Shown here: positions 21,001 through 29,324 of the stretch, one piece after another | Layout of the letters: each line of letters opens with the position of its first letter | Position numbering within the stretch: position 1 is the stretch's first letter | NCBI GenBank assembly: GCA_025349905.2 | Contig: MU624570.1 | Span: 1 to 50,900, forward strand | Source of the DNA: Blastocladiella britannica | Taxonomy: Eukaryota; Blastocladiomycota; Blastocladiomycetes; Blastocladiales; Blastocladiaceae | DNA: 50,900 nt | Direction of reading: 5' to 3' | Program-made: the position numbers and the translations under genes | Notes under the pieces: model-generated | Databases searched by the model: none | What the model was told of the DNA's origin: nothing | What the model saw: the letters and a program-made list of their open reading frames with translations, nothing else

Positions 21001-22746
21001 AAAATCACCGTGGCATCGATTCTGGCCGCGGCCGGGCTTCATTTTGCGCCCGACGCAGGGACGGTCCCCGACCACGTACTGGCGCTCCCACCGCCGCCCG
21101 ACTCGCCTTCGCACGGGCGCACGTCCATGGATGCGTCGACGGCCGCGGCCGCAGCAGCCGCGGTCGGATCGGCCAACAGCGCGCTGCTGACGGCGGTGGT
21201 CTCGCACTGGCCGCGGCTGCACGTAGTACATGAGATGCTGCGGTGGGGCCTCGAACAGACTTTGGCCATGGCCGCGGCCGCCGCCGACCGCAAATCCGCT
21301 GCGGGCGCACACGACCCACTGGCGTTCCGGCCCGTCGCACTGGCCGCCACCTCGATCATGGACCGTGCCGGGTGTCCTGCCGTCATTGGTCAATGGGGTA
21401 CCGCGCTGGCGCAAATCACGGCGGGGATGCCGGAGGGAATGGTCGCGCGCGATTTTTTACTGGACCGACTGCAAGCCACCGAACTGTATGCGCGGCGGTG
21501 CGCGTTGCTGGACTGGGCGTCGGTGTGGTCGAGCGCGGTGGCGGCGGTGCTGGACGACTTGGCAGCCATCAAGGACGGGCTGGTCGAGGACGACGCGAGG
21601 TTGAACGATATGCTGGAAATGCTCGGCGGATCGCTGGAGCGCGCGCGGGAGGTCGTGGACCGCGCGGTGGAGCGCGAGCGGCAGATCAAGCTTGCGTACG
21701 TCTCTTTCTTTTTATATTTTTTATTGTCGGCACCAACCTCACCACAAAAATGTGTAAACAGAAACGAAGCAACGGACGTCGAACTTCGCCGCCGCATTTC
21801 GGCGCTGCAGGCGCAAGTTGCCCAAAAACGGCAACGGCTCGGCGCACTTCACCATGAAGAGTCGCAGCGCACGATCCAGATTGTCGGATTGGAAAAGGAA
21901 ATAACCGGCCTGTCAATGGACGCGTCGCACTCGGAGGCAGTGATTGCCGATGCGGCCGCGCGCAAAGCCGCAGCGCAAGCGCAGCCGACCGAGGCCGACT
22001 ACTTGCGGATGCTGCGCACCTCGCACCTGCTGTCGACCATCACGGGCTGGACGGTCCCGAGCCTGCGGCGGTCGTCGACGGTCCCCGGCCATGCGTCGGC
22101 CGTCACCGGCTGGGACTTGGAGCTCGAGTACCGTGGGATTTTGCGTGTCGCGGTACAGATTCAGTACCGTGGAGCCGACGAGGACGAAGAGTGGGCGCTG
22201 GTGAGCACGCGCGCCGACGCCGCTCGCCCAACCGACGTGCGTATCGCTCGGTCTCCCAATATCCGGCAGTTGCTGCAGAGCATGATTGGCCGCGTCGGAG
22301 ACTTGGTCGCCGAGCACCGGCGGCATGCGGCGTCCGACGGCGTCACGGTCGGGTTCATGTGGATGGCGGCTCGGTGGGACGCGTTTGCGGCGATCACCGC
22401 GCTCGCGATGGACGTCGAAGTGCGCCGGCGCGCGCGCGTGCACGTGGACGAGGACGGCGACAACGACCGGGTCGTGATTGCGACCACGCTGCGGTCTTCT
22501 TCTCCTCAAACCCCCACTGCCACTGGAGAACGCCGGTTCTCGGTCGACTTGATCTTGGTCCTGGACCCGTGGACGTGGTGCCCGGGGGACCCGCTCGAGA
22601 TGCGGCTGCATGTGGCGTACGGCGAGGCGCCGGCCGATCGCATTTTGGCGGCCGTCAACCGTGCTGCGTCCTCTTCCGATTCGACATGGGTTGCGATGGT
22701 CGATGCGGCGACCCAGGTGCTCGTGGAGGCTAACCACCAGCACTAG
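18025..22746 (+). CDS. SPC7: KNL1/Spc7-like kinetochore scaffold, 1529 aa
   Basis: Exons 18025-18947, 19014-21695 and 21762-22746 give 1530 codons. Both introns are 66 nt with CTCACC branch sites. KNL1/Spc7 is the outer-kinetochore scaffold that binds Mis12/Ndc80, recruits PP1 through an RVSF motif, and docks Bub proteins on phosphorylated MELT repeats. Here RRVSFAPSAHVKQF lies at about residues 119-132, an excellent match to the Spc7 PP1 site and its flank. A long acidic/Ser/Thr disordered region follows. Near residue 970, KITVASILAAAGLHFAPD matches the start of the Spc7 domain. Coiled coils come next (LRRRISALQAQVAQKRQRL), then a C-terminal globular region from about residue 1290 resembling the RWD module (YLRMLRTSHLLSTITGWTV). 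I see no classical MELT; M-D-[LV]-[DG] motifs recur (VMDVD, IMDLDG, MMDVG). Because both introns are 3n long and open in frame, retention would not truncate the protein. Confidence 0.8.
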   Translation: MSSSSTPSARARTVLGAPYNRRDGTRGTTGAVATPSPLRAAASAATRSPNDAGSPSSTSSSSTASPGPQKSTNIDTWSPLAAPANRRLTARGGLKQPASSPASSQASQQGTAGAAPASRRVSFAPSAHVKQFNAAHTIAHGTMSPSSRRRRSLQSSSAVPSTATTTSGMSPLTRRGSGESGQSAAAYDESWGGDSSFEVGIGLTDDENDDESEDDHGLMNDGTDGSSRRRPRPPHGSHDDRENREGAAGEMDGSGPPEPKRGRLMLPSSSAGSAATDPDQGTAFSSGSGFYAGGFAIPNLSSAAPARKYVHFSLFLLARYSPISLKKKNRPTASWLFPATMATAVPAAAAPQPAADQPADPPAAAAQPVAADDYFADITTSTDATHSSYDMPISDGVGIVGETAAPFATASAMDETDADNVHSSDHQKDEYDLPVDLGLVSAPPSSDHVPLHGAPMYPDLTDDAAAVMPLPGSPPESLSSGAVRSTPTETARVAVAGGDALEAWMQTFADDDTDESGGRAMVMDVDPVVPLTHVSTVPLEQQQQQPMEEAPLLNEEQQQQQEEERPVSPTVTTIPASSGLHHAMLTPPPPTRVAVSPSPSQRRHLPAPSPKSPVPSVAATPPTHQVDASPLTKTTPMAAAVLATPTLAATAPAAAITPTTPPPAPATTAAQDAATPKLTQLSPTPTTRKPSAAGPSPARMASLEHAIRDLESATPSSSTPAEATPATPGRLSRGDLDDPFAARPKVAITPITGLERTSTRPHKDPASTTKPAAAAAPTTSTPKRNASTALAGTPLSSRVNRLIAVNGWKSDPTLDPSSPSRAVKAAAAAAAMSSPAASRRKDTAETLVLVPSSSFDGDGLPQRLTDLTATSRRLSGMSDLGVASDADVSDLLEMGIPEYIMDLDGDGTDNTTGRLGSSQQSAAAERQRRVSLGRTSFSRGILDGNDYATAKAEAADLMASMAATPEDMMDVGDADDEDQSPSQLSGVDPETGKITVASILAAAGLHFAPDAGTVPDHVLALPPPPDSPSHGRTSMDASTAAAAAAAVGSANSALLTAVVSHWPRLHVVHEMLRWGLEQTLAMAAAAADRKSAAGAHDPLAFRPVALAATSIMDRAGCPAVIGQWGTALAQITAGMPEGMVARDFLLDRLQATELYARRCALLDWASVWSSAVAAVLDDLAAIKDGLVEDDARLNDMLEMLGGSLERAREVVDRAVERERQIKLAYVSFFLYFLLSAPTSPQKCVNRNEATDVELRRRISALQAQVAQKRQRLGALHHEESQRTIQIVGLEKEITGLSMDASHSEAVIADAAARKAAAQAQPTEADYLRMLRTSHLLSTITGWTVPSLRRSSTVPGHASAVTGWDLELEYRGILRVAVQIQYRGADEDEEWALVSTRADAARPTDVRIARSPNIRQLLQSMIGRVGDLVAEHRRHAASDGVTVGFMWMAARWDAFAAITALAMDVEVRRRARVHVDEDGDNDRVVIATTLRSSSPQTPTATGERRFSVDLILVLDPWTWCPGDPLEMRLHVAYGEAPADRILAAVNRAASSSDSTWVAMVDAATQVLVEANHQH

Positions 22747-22783
22747 TATTTGAAAAATGATGAGGGACGGTTTTATTTATTGA

Positions 22784-24082
22784 TTATTTTATATATGGAC
22801 TTGTTGGGACGACTTCATTGCGAGGAACGAGCGGCATGGACGCGTTTTTCGTGTCGGTTGTTGGCTGTGGATCAGGAATGCCATCGACATTGCCCAATGA
22901 GGACGACGATGACCCCTCCGCGTCTCCATTCCCCGACAGCACTTCGGAGTCCGCGACAGCAGTGGCGGTGGCATAGACGGACGTTGCCATGCCCAACGCG
23001 ACCGACTTTTCCATAAACTGGTCGAGCTGAACGCGGCTGGCCCCCGGCCGTCCCGCATGGAACCGGAGGAGTACTTCAAAGCTGGCTTCCAGCACCAGCG
23101 CCACATTGGCCAGCAACGCGACCACGCTGACCCCGCGCACCGCCGGAACCGGTTGGTACAGCGTCACGGCGATCGCCAGCAGCCACAGCCCGATTTCGGT
23201 CACGGACAGGAACCAGAATGTGCCCGAAACCTTGTACCCGATGTAATTCCCACTGGTATGGTGCTGGGGCCGGAAGGAAGACGGTGTGACTGAGCCAGCG
23301 AACGATACTTTGCCCGCTGCTATTGGACGGGAATGTGATGGTGCTCGTACGCCATTGGATGCCCCCTTTGGCTTCGTCCACTTCGTCCACTGTGCCCAGC
23401 GGCTGGACCTCCTAGGCGTTCCAGTCTCTTGCACCAATGGTACTGTGGCCGGAGCGGACGACGAGGTGACCGAGTTAGCACCGGACCGAATCCCAATGAC
23501 GCCGCTCCGCGATGCCATCCACAGCGACCATGCCGACGACAATGCGATCGTGATCGGGAACACGCCCATCAAGTACGCGGCGTACGTGGGCAAGTACGAT
23601 ATCCCGTTTCGGTCTGGGAACGGGATGGGTAATACTTTGATTGCCTGCAGCACGCCGGCGGACGTGGTGACAGCCCCAACAGCCACACAAACGCCCGCGG
23701 CACCCCTAACGAACGAGCGTCGCGCGCGCGGATCGCGCATTACAATGATGGCGCACCGCATGGCGTTGGCGGCCACCAGCGCCGGGCCGACCCACATCAC
23801 GGTGCCGCAAAAGATCATGCGGTACCACATGAACTGCGTGTCGGTCGGAATGCCGTTTATATGAAAGGACCAGTACCAGATCGAGTTGCCCGTGTCGATC
23901 AGTAATAGGATCGCTGCTGCCAGTAAGAACCGGCACCGCAGGACCGTGTACTGCATCGCGGACTGGCTGGGGAAGTACGTGGAGGTAGGGAATGCGCGGC
24001 GAACCAGGAACCTTGTGTATCCGAGCGTCAGAAGACCAGATACCACGTACAGGCCGATTGTAGGGGCCGATTCAGGATCCAT
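22784..24082 (-). CDS. Seven-TM membrane protein, 432 aa, family of unknown function
   Basis: Single exon. Seven hydrophobic helices are readable: IGLYVVSGLLTLGYTRFL, FLLAAAILLLIDTGNSIWYW, MIFCGTVMWVGPALVAANAM, GAAGVCVAVGAVTTSAGVL, AYLMGVFPITIALSSAWSLW, then after a 70-residue basic/Ser loop TFWFLSVTEIGLWLLAIAVT and VSVVALLANVALVLEASFEV. A Ser-rich tail follows. It shares blocks with the gene at 36885-38099 (LLLxDxxN in TM2; YRM then RCxIIVM before a basic loop; a closing ASFEVLLR-like helix end), so the two are distant paralogues. The layout is receptor-like but no class-defining motif (DRY, NPxxY, retinal Lys) is seen. Its stop is 37 bp from the stop of the convergent kinetochore gene, and its ATG is only 40 bp from the channel gene stop upstream. 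Confidence 0.7.
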   Translation of the reverse strand: MDPESAPTIGLYVVSGLLTLGYTRFLVRRAFPTSTYFPSQSAMQYTVLRCRFLLAAAILLLIDTGNSIWYWSFHINGIPTDTQFMWYRMIFCGTVMWVGPALVAANAMRCAIIVMRDPRARRSFVRGAAGVCVAVGAVTTSAGVLQAIKVLPIPFPDRNGISYLPTYAAYLMGVFPITIALSSAWSLWMASRSGVIGIRSGANSVTSSSAPATVPLVQETGTPRRSSRWAQWTKWTKPKGASNGVRAPSHSRPIAAGKVSFAGSVTPSSFRPQHHTSGNYIGYKVSGTFWFLSVTEIGLWLLAIAVTLYQPVPAVRGVSVVALLANVALVLEASFEVLLRFHAGRPGASRVQLDQFMEKSVALGMATSVYATATAVADSEVLSGNGDAEGSSSSSLGNVDGIPDPQPTTDTKNASMPLVPRNEVVPTSPYIK

Positions 24083-24122
24083 TTCTCATTTAATGTAGGT
24101 TGTATCAAAGAATATAGATTCA

Positions 24123-27100
24123 TCATCCACGTCCCAACAAAAAAACGCGATCGTCCGCCAGGAGCCGCAAGTTGGGAGGCGGCGCAACAATGACCCTTCG
24201 GAACCCGCGCCGCAGCCGGTAAATCGCGACAGGAATCGCCGGTCCACCACTTCCGTCCGATGCCAGTGGGGCATTCAAAAAGTACTCGACCGCGTCCCGC
24301 ACCAGTTTCCCAGCCAGGCTGGCCGGAAGCGGGTCCTGGCGCACCGATGGAGTCGTGGTGCGTCGTGAGGCGGCACCGCTCCTACTATCACCATCGTCGT
24401 CGTCTTGCTTGTCGGCGGAAGCTGCCGATCCGGAAGTCGGCGACGATGCTCCAGACGTCATGGACATGTAGTCGTCCCAGCAGGGAGCATCGATCCACGG
24501 GTCGGACGGAATGTGCAGCAGTTGGCGCAGGACCGCAATTACGTAGGGCGAGTAGTACGCTTGTGCGATCAGCGAGTCCAGCATGCTCACCGTGAACACG
24601 TTGCCGGCCAGGAACGAGGGTGATCGGTGGGCTATTATTCAATGATGTCAGTTCGTGCGCGCGATGGGGAAAAGAGAAAGAGAACGTACGGATCGAATCG
24701 CTGGTCGCGCTCAAGAACGGCCGCACTTCCTCGTCCTCCTCGGATTCGTCCTCCTCTGGGTCCGAATCTGACTCGGACTGCGGATCGTCTCCACCTCCAT
24801 TCATCTGGTCACCATCGTCGTCGTCATCGTCCCGGTCCCCAAAATCGTCCTGCACGTCGGCCTGCGTCAAGAACCGCACCGTCTCGTTATGCACAAATTC
24901 GACCAGGATGAACGTGTTCCCCCGGCAGACCGACTTGAGGTTAAATACCGTCATGACCGCGTGCGCATCCTCGAGCTTTTCGCCGCCCGAATACGCGGTG
25001 CCGAGCTCTCCACCGCCGTTTGGGCCACCGCCACCGACCGGTGCACCTATGAACCCTGCATCGCCGGCCGCCGCTGCCGCCTCGTTGGCCAGCACAATCA
25101 CGCGCGCGGCCGCCGCGGCGCCGGCGCGTAACAGGTCGTTGACAACCAGCGGCGACCCGGTGACGTGCTGTAACCGGCCGTCGTGGCCGTACGTAGATAC
25201 TAGAGCGGTCCAGATTTCCATCGGTGGAGGTGACGTCGACAGAATCACCACTGGCAGCACCAGCGCCGATCCGTCCGTGGTCGGTGATAACGCGGACGCG
25301 GACGTGGCGGGAACCATCAGCGATTGCAAGATGCAGTGAATGTTGGCTGGGAACGGGCCCAGCGTCGCGGCGCCGCCGGCACAGACCAGCAGGTGGTTGG
25401 TGAATGTGCACTCGGCCAGCGACGACCGGGCTGGGGGTGGGGATTTCGGCCCGTGGTGTGCTGGTGACGGAGTCGGTGGTGATGGGAGAGTCGTTGGCGT
25501 TGAGTCTGCGGCTGCCATTTGGACAGGTGATGCCGACTGATGGCTTGAAGACATTGGCGGTGGTGACAGCGGCGGTGGCTGGCGCAGTGGCGGTGATACG
25601 GGCTCGGCGATCCACGGTGGAGAGCGGGTATCCGGGTGGTGCGAGGCGCTCGTTGTTGGAGGCAACGGAGGAGAAGCCGATCTATTGATAGCGATGTAAG
25701 CAATAACCAGCAGAATTGCCATGCAAAATGAGAGAAACACACCGTGATAGCAAGGGAGAAGTTGACGGAATCGGCGGCCGCAACAACGACTGGTGCACTT
25801 GATCCTCGTCTTCGTCACCAACATCCTCATCGTCGCTCTCACGATCCCCGTCAGTGCCGTCGTCCTCGCCCGCACCCGAACCGACTCGGTGGCGGCGCCC
25901 CTTGGGCAACAGTCCAGCGGCTCCGAGCCACCGTGCAACTCGCCGCCCAGGCGTAAAGCTTTTTCCAGCACCCCCACCATCCACATCAGCCGTCGCCCGT
26001 CTCCCAGTCGTATTGATCGGCGCCGCCGGCATGGTATGAAACCGTGCCAGACCGAGCGTATTGGAGCTCCCCGAAGGCTGTCGGCCATGGGTCGGTGTTC
26101 GGCGGCGCGTCAACGAAGATGGTGGTGGCGATAGCAGCGGCCGGTGATGGAAGCTGTTGGCGGTGGCGAACGATGTGGACATGGGGTCAATTGACATGTG
26201 CCGGACGCGGAGAGGACCAGCACCGCCAGCACTACCGACTGCAGCACTGCTGCCGCCTCCGCGTGGGGTTGGGTACGGAAACGACGGGAAATCGACTGTT
26301 GGGACCGCGGGTGACGTGGACAACGTGCTGGGGAGCACTTGCGAGGACGTGTCCAATCGCTGTGGCTGAGGTGGATTTGGTGGTGGCGGATGAGATATGA
26401 AGGAAGACGAGGACGGGTGGTGCGGGTGAACAGCGGCCATAGAGGAGTATCCAACAGCCGGCATGGGCAGAGCGAGCGCGCTGCTTTCGCTATTCCGGCG
26501 ACTATCTCCACCCCCACTCCCACCACCGACAAGGCGGTCGAACGGTGGTGACGACGACATCGATTGCGTCGGTGCAGCCGCCGCAACCACGCGCAGAGCA
26601 GACAAGGCCGACGGCGACGCCAGTCCGGAACCCGGCCCCAACGCGATCCGCGGGGTAGCAATAAGCGTTGCGCGTCCCACACCGACCGGAAACGTGGCCG
26701 CCACGTCCGCGTGTGCGCGCGACGACGCCAGCACAATCACCGCCTCGCCACCGTCCAGGACGCGGTCCCAGTCGGCCAAGTGCACCTCGAGCGCGTCGCC
26801 CGACGCGTACCCTGGCGACCGCAGCATGGCCGCGTCGTGCAGCGCGATCCCAAACACCACCAGCCCGAGGTGCGCGTACCATGCCGCGGCCACATCGCGG
26901 AGCCGTAGGCCGCGGGAGGTGGCGTGTGGCGCTGTCACTTGCAGCGACATGGACGCCGAGTGCGCAAAGTCGTCCCAGTACGCGGTATCGATGGCCACGA
27001 GTTGCGGTGGTAGTGGTGGTGCCGGGTGGGTGTCGTGCATGGGTCGGTGCAGTGGCAGGGTTCCGTACGTGGCAGTGAGACCTTCACGAGGTGAGCCCCG

Positions 27101-29092
27101 ATGCCGACGTCGCCGACTACACCGCCGGCCGTTCGCATTCCCTCCTCCCCCACCACCGGTATCGCCGCCCTGCTGCGCAATGGTAGTAGCGACCATGTAC
27201 ACGAGCGTCGAGAATCCAGGGCACACCGCGGACCGCGCCAGCATCGCCATTTTGAGCGCGTCGACGCACAGCACCGCGGTCGCAAAGTGTGCGAAATGGC
27301 GCACGGTATCGGGCAACAAGCACTGCACGTAGATAGGTGCGGGCGACGCCGACGCGAGCGCCATGGCCCGTAACACGTTCTCGGCGTCGGCCGACCGCGC
27401 CGTGCCCGCGGCAAATCCACCCCCCACCGGGTATTTGCGAGCCAACACGAAACACGCGGCTGCGTCCCGGACTCGCGCGCGGTGCACGAGTGCGTCGACC
27501 GAGACGGCCGACCCGCGGATCCACTGCACGCGGTGCCGGAACGCGGGTTCACGTAAGATGCGCACCACACGCGGCGGGGGGTCATGAGGCGCCAAAATCA
27601 CGACCCGGGTGGCCATGACGGCTGCGCCGTGCGTGGGGGCGAGGAACTCGGATAAGAAGTGCCGCAGCGTGAATGGTTCCAGCGCCGCACCGGTGCCGAC
27701 GACCACCACGTGCCGTTGTCGTGCATCGCGGACCAGCGGCTGCGACCATGGGTTGCGCAGTTTCATAGCCTGCACGACCTGTGCCACGCCGTACGGCACA
27801 ATCACGATCCCAACCGCAATGATGACGAGAATCAGGACTCGCGGGAACACGCTGTCGGGGACCAGGGCCGCGTCGTACGAGATGGTGACGGCGATGAGCG
27901 ATGTGAAGAAGCTGTTTACATACTGATTGCGTCAGAATTTGAAGCAAATGGCAATACCAAATAAAAAATAAGGGATACGCAACAAGGCATCGAAAAAGCT
28001 CAGGCTATTACCCACGCGCACACTCTCGGACGTGGCATAGTTGAACTCGACAATGTGCAGTAAGCCCGCGCAGGTCATGAGCGAGCAAATGATACCGACC
28101 AGCAACGCCGCGAGCCGGATCGCGACGGGCGACGGCCACTCGGTCGCGGCGGCACGGGCCCGACGCACCGCGACCCATCGGCGCACGCTCCGTGGCAGGC
28201 CAACGAAACAGCAAAACCATCGCGCCACACGCTTTCCACTGTTGGGAACCGACGACGGTGCAGACCCACCCGCGGCCAGAACCGCGGGTGACCACCACCC
28301 GGTGCCGTGCGATTCGAGCAGATCAAGTAACCGTTGCGCCGACCACCACAGGCGCAGGAACCGCACGGGCCAGGTCAGGATCAGGTGTGGTAGCGTGGGC
28401 GGGGTGTACACTCCCGCGGGAGGGGAGTCGACCCATGTCCAGGGCCCTCGCAGGAGCAGCACTGGGATCGTCGACAGCATCGTGAGCATGACGCCCGGTC
28501 GCAAGAACCGCGAGAACCGTGATTCGGCCGGGTAGCAGTAGACCAACCGTGGCAAGAACAGGGCCAGCAGCGAAGCGGCGAGGGAGAATTCGGCGATCAT
28601 GAAGGGCACTGGCAGAGGCGGAGCACCGCCAGTACCACCAGTACCACCAGTACCACCAGTACCACCAACACTTTGAGGTGACGGTCCCAGCGGCTCCAAG
28701 TGCGTGTACTTTGACGTGACCAAGTAGACGGCGGCCAGGGCGGTCGACAGGCACGCATCGGCGGCCGTGTACAGTGGGCCCCATGCGGTGGTGTCCAGAA
28801 GCGTCAGAAACTGCTGCTGCATCGACGGCGGCGGTAAAGGCGGCGGCGGTGGCCGATAAAAGTGCGGGCCGGCCGATGACCGCATGGTGCCGCGCAGCGA
28901 TCCATTGCCACCATTGATGTTATTATTAATGGACGAGGGCGGCAAAACAAACCCTCGGCGCGACGGGGACGCGGCCGGAGACGTGGTGATACCACTGACG
29001 ACGCGTGGGCGGTAGGCTGCTGCATTCAGGGACGGCGAGTCGGTGGGCCGCAGAAGGCGCCGGACTGGTGGCGGGTCCTTGTTGTCCATCAT
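24123..29092 (-). CDS. BK/Slo-family channel alpha subunit with non-GYG pore, 1592 aa
   Basis: Minus-strand exons 29092-27984, 27911-25743, 25681-24690 and 24631-24123 (1593 codons); introns 72, 61 and 58 nt. Slo channels are tetrameric K+ channels gated by voltage and by ligand at two cytosolic RCK domains. Visible in order: Pro-rich N-terminus; S1-S5, with S4 reading RFLRLWWSAQRLLD and S5 ending LLHIVE; a pore helix SFFDA and filter at residues 379-384; RCK1 (RHVVVVGTGAALEPF, AACFVLARKYPVGGG, CPGFSTLVYMV near 434-614); the BK-alpha signature region (YWDDFAHSASMSLQV, RDVAAAWYAHLGLVVFGIAL, about 674-760); a 300-aa disordered linker; RCK2 (CTFTNHLLVCAGG, VVILSTSP, NVFTVSMLDSLIAQAYY). The filter reads TISYDA where TVGYGD is expected, so both filter glycines are replaced. 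RCK2 has an acidic run (FGDRDDDDDDGDQ) roughly where BK has its calcium bowl. The first splice uses a weak GTTGCG donor and is the least certain. Confidence 0.85.
28631..28666 (-). repeat. Four 9-nt units encoding Gly-Gly-Thr repeats in the channel S1-S2 loop
   Basis: AGTACCACC is repeated four times on the plus strand. On the coding strand it gives a Gly-Gly-Thr array in the loop after S1. It is in frame, so copy-number change would alter loop length only. Confidence 0.75.
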
Positions 29093-29189
29093 TTCGCTGG
29101 AATGGAATTGATTGTTTGGATGGCAAGAAGACGGAAATTCTTCTTGGCCTGACTGTCGCGGTGGTGGTACTTCCAGCACTTGGTCCTCG

Positions 29190-29192
<3 letters not shown>

Positions 29193-29241
<49 letters not shown>
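29193..29241. promoter_or_regulatory. 49-nt poly(dT) tract in the channel/TAF7 divergent promoter
   Basis: An uninterrupted run of 49 T, then G and 10 more T, lies in the 232-bp gap between the ATG of the channel gene (29092, minus) and TAF7 (29325, plus). Long poly(dA:dT) tracts exclude nucleosomes at fungal promoters, so a bidirectional promoter element is likely. Exact length may be unreliable in assembly. Confidence 0.6.
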
Positions 29242-29242
<1 letters not shown>

Positions 29243-29324
29243 TTTTTTTTTTGCTTTTCAGGGGACAGGACTGACTCGAAAGGCGCCAGGTTCGATTCTC
29301 TCTTGATGCAACAATCAAGAAGAC

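Noticed and set aside
24620..25339. Plus-strand Ser-rich frame over the channel RCK2
   Set aside because: The minus strand carries clear RCK2 homology; the plus frame is its complement.
26463..27332. 289-codon plus-strand frame over the channel RCK1/BK region
   Set aside because: Opposes well-supported BK-alpha and RCK1 sequence; no domain.
28631..28666. Short tandem array considered as a CRISPR-like repeat
   Set aside because: Nine-nt units without spacers inside a coding frame in a eukaryotic gene; a minisatellite.
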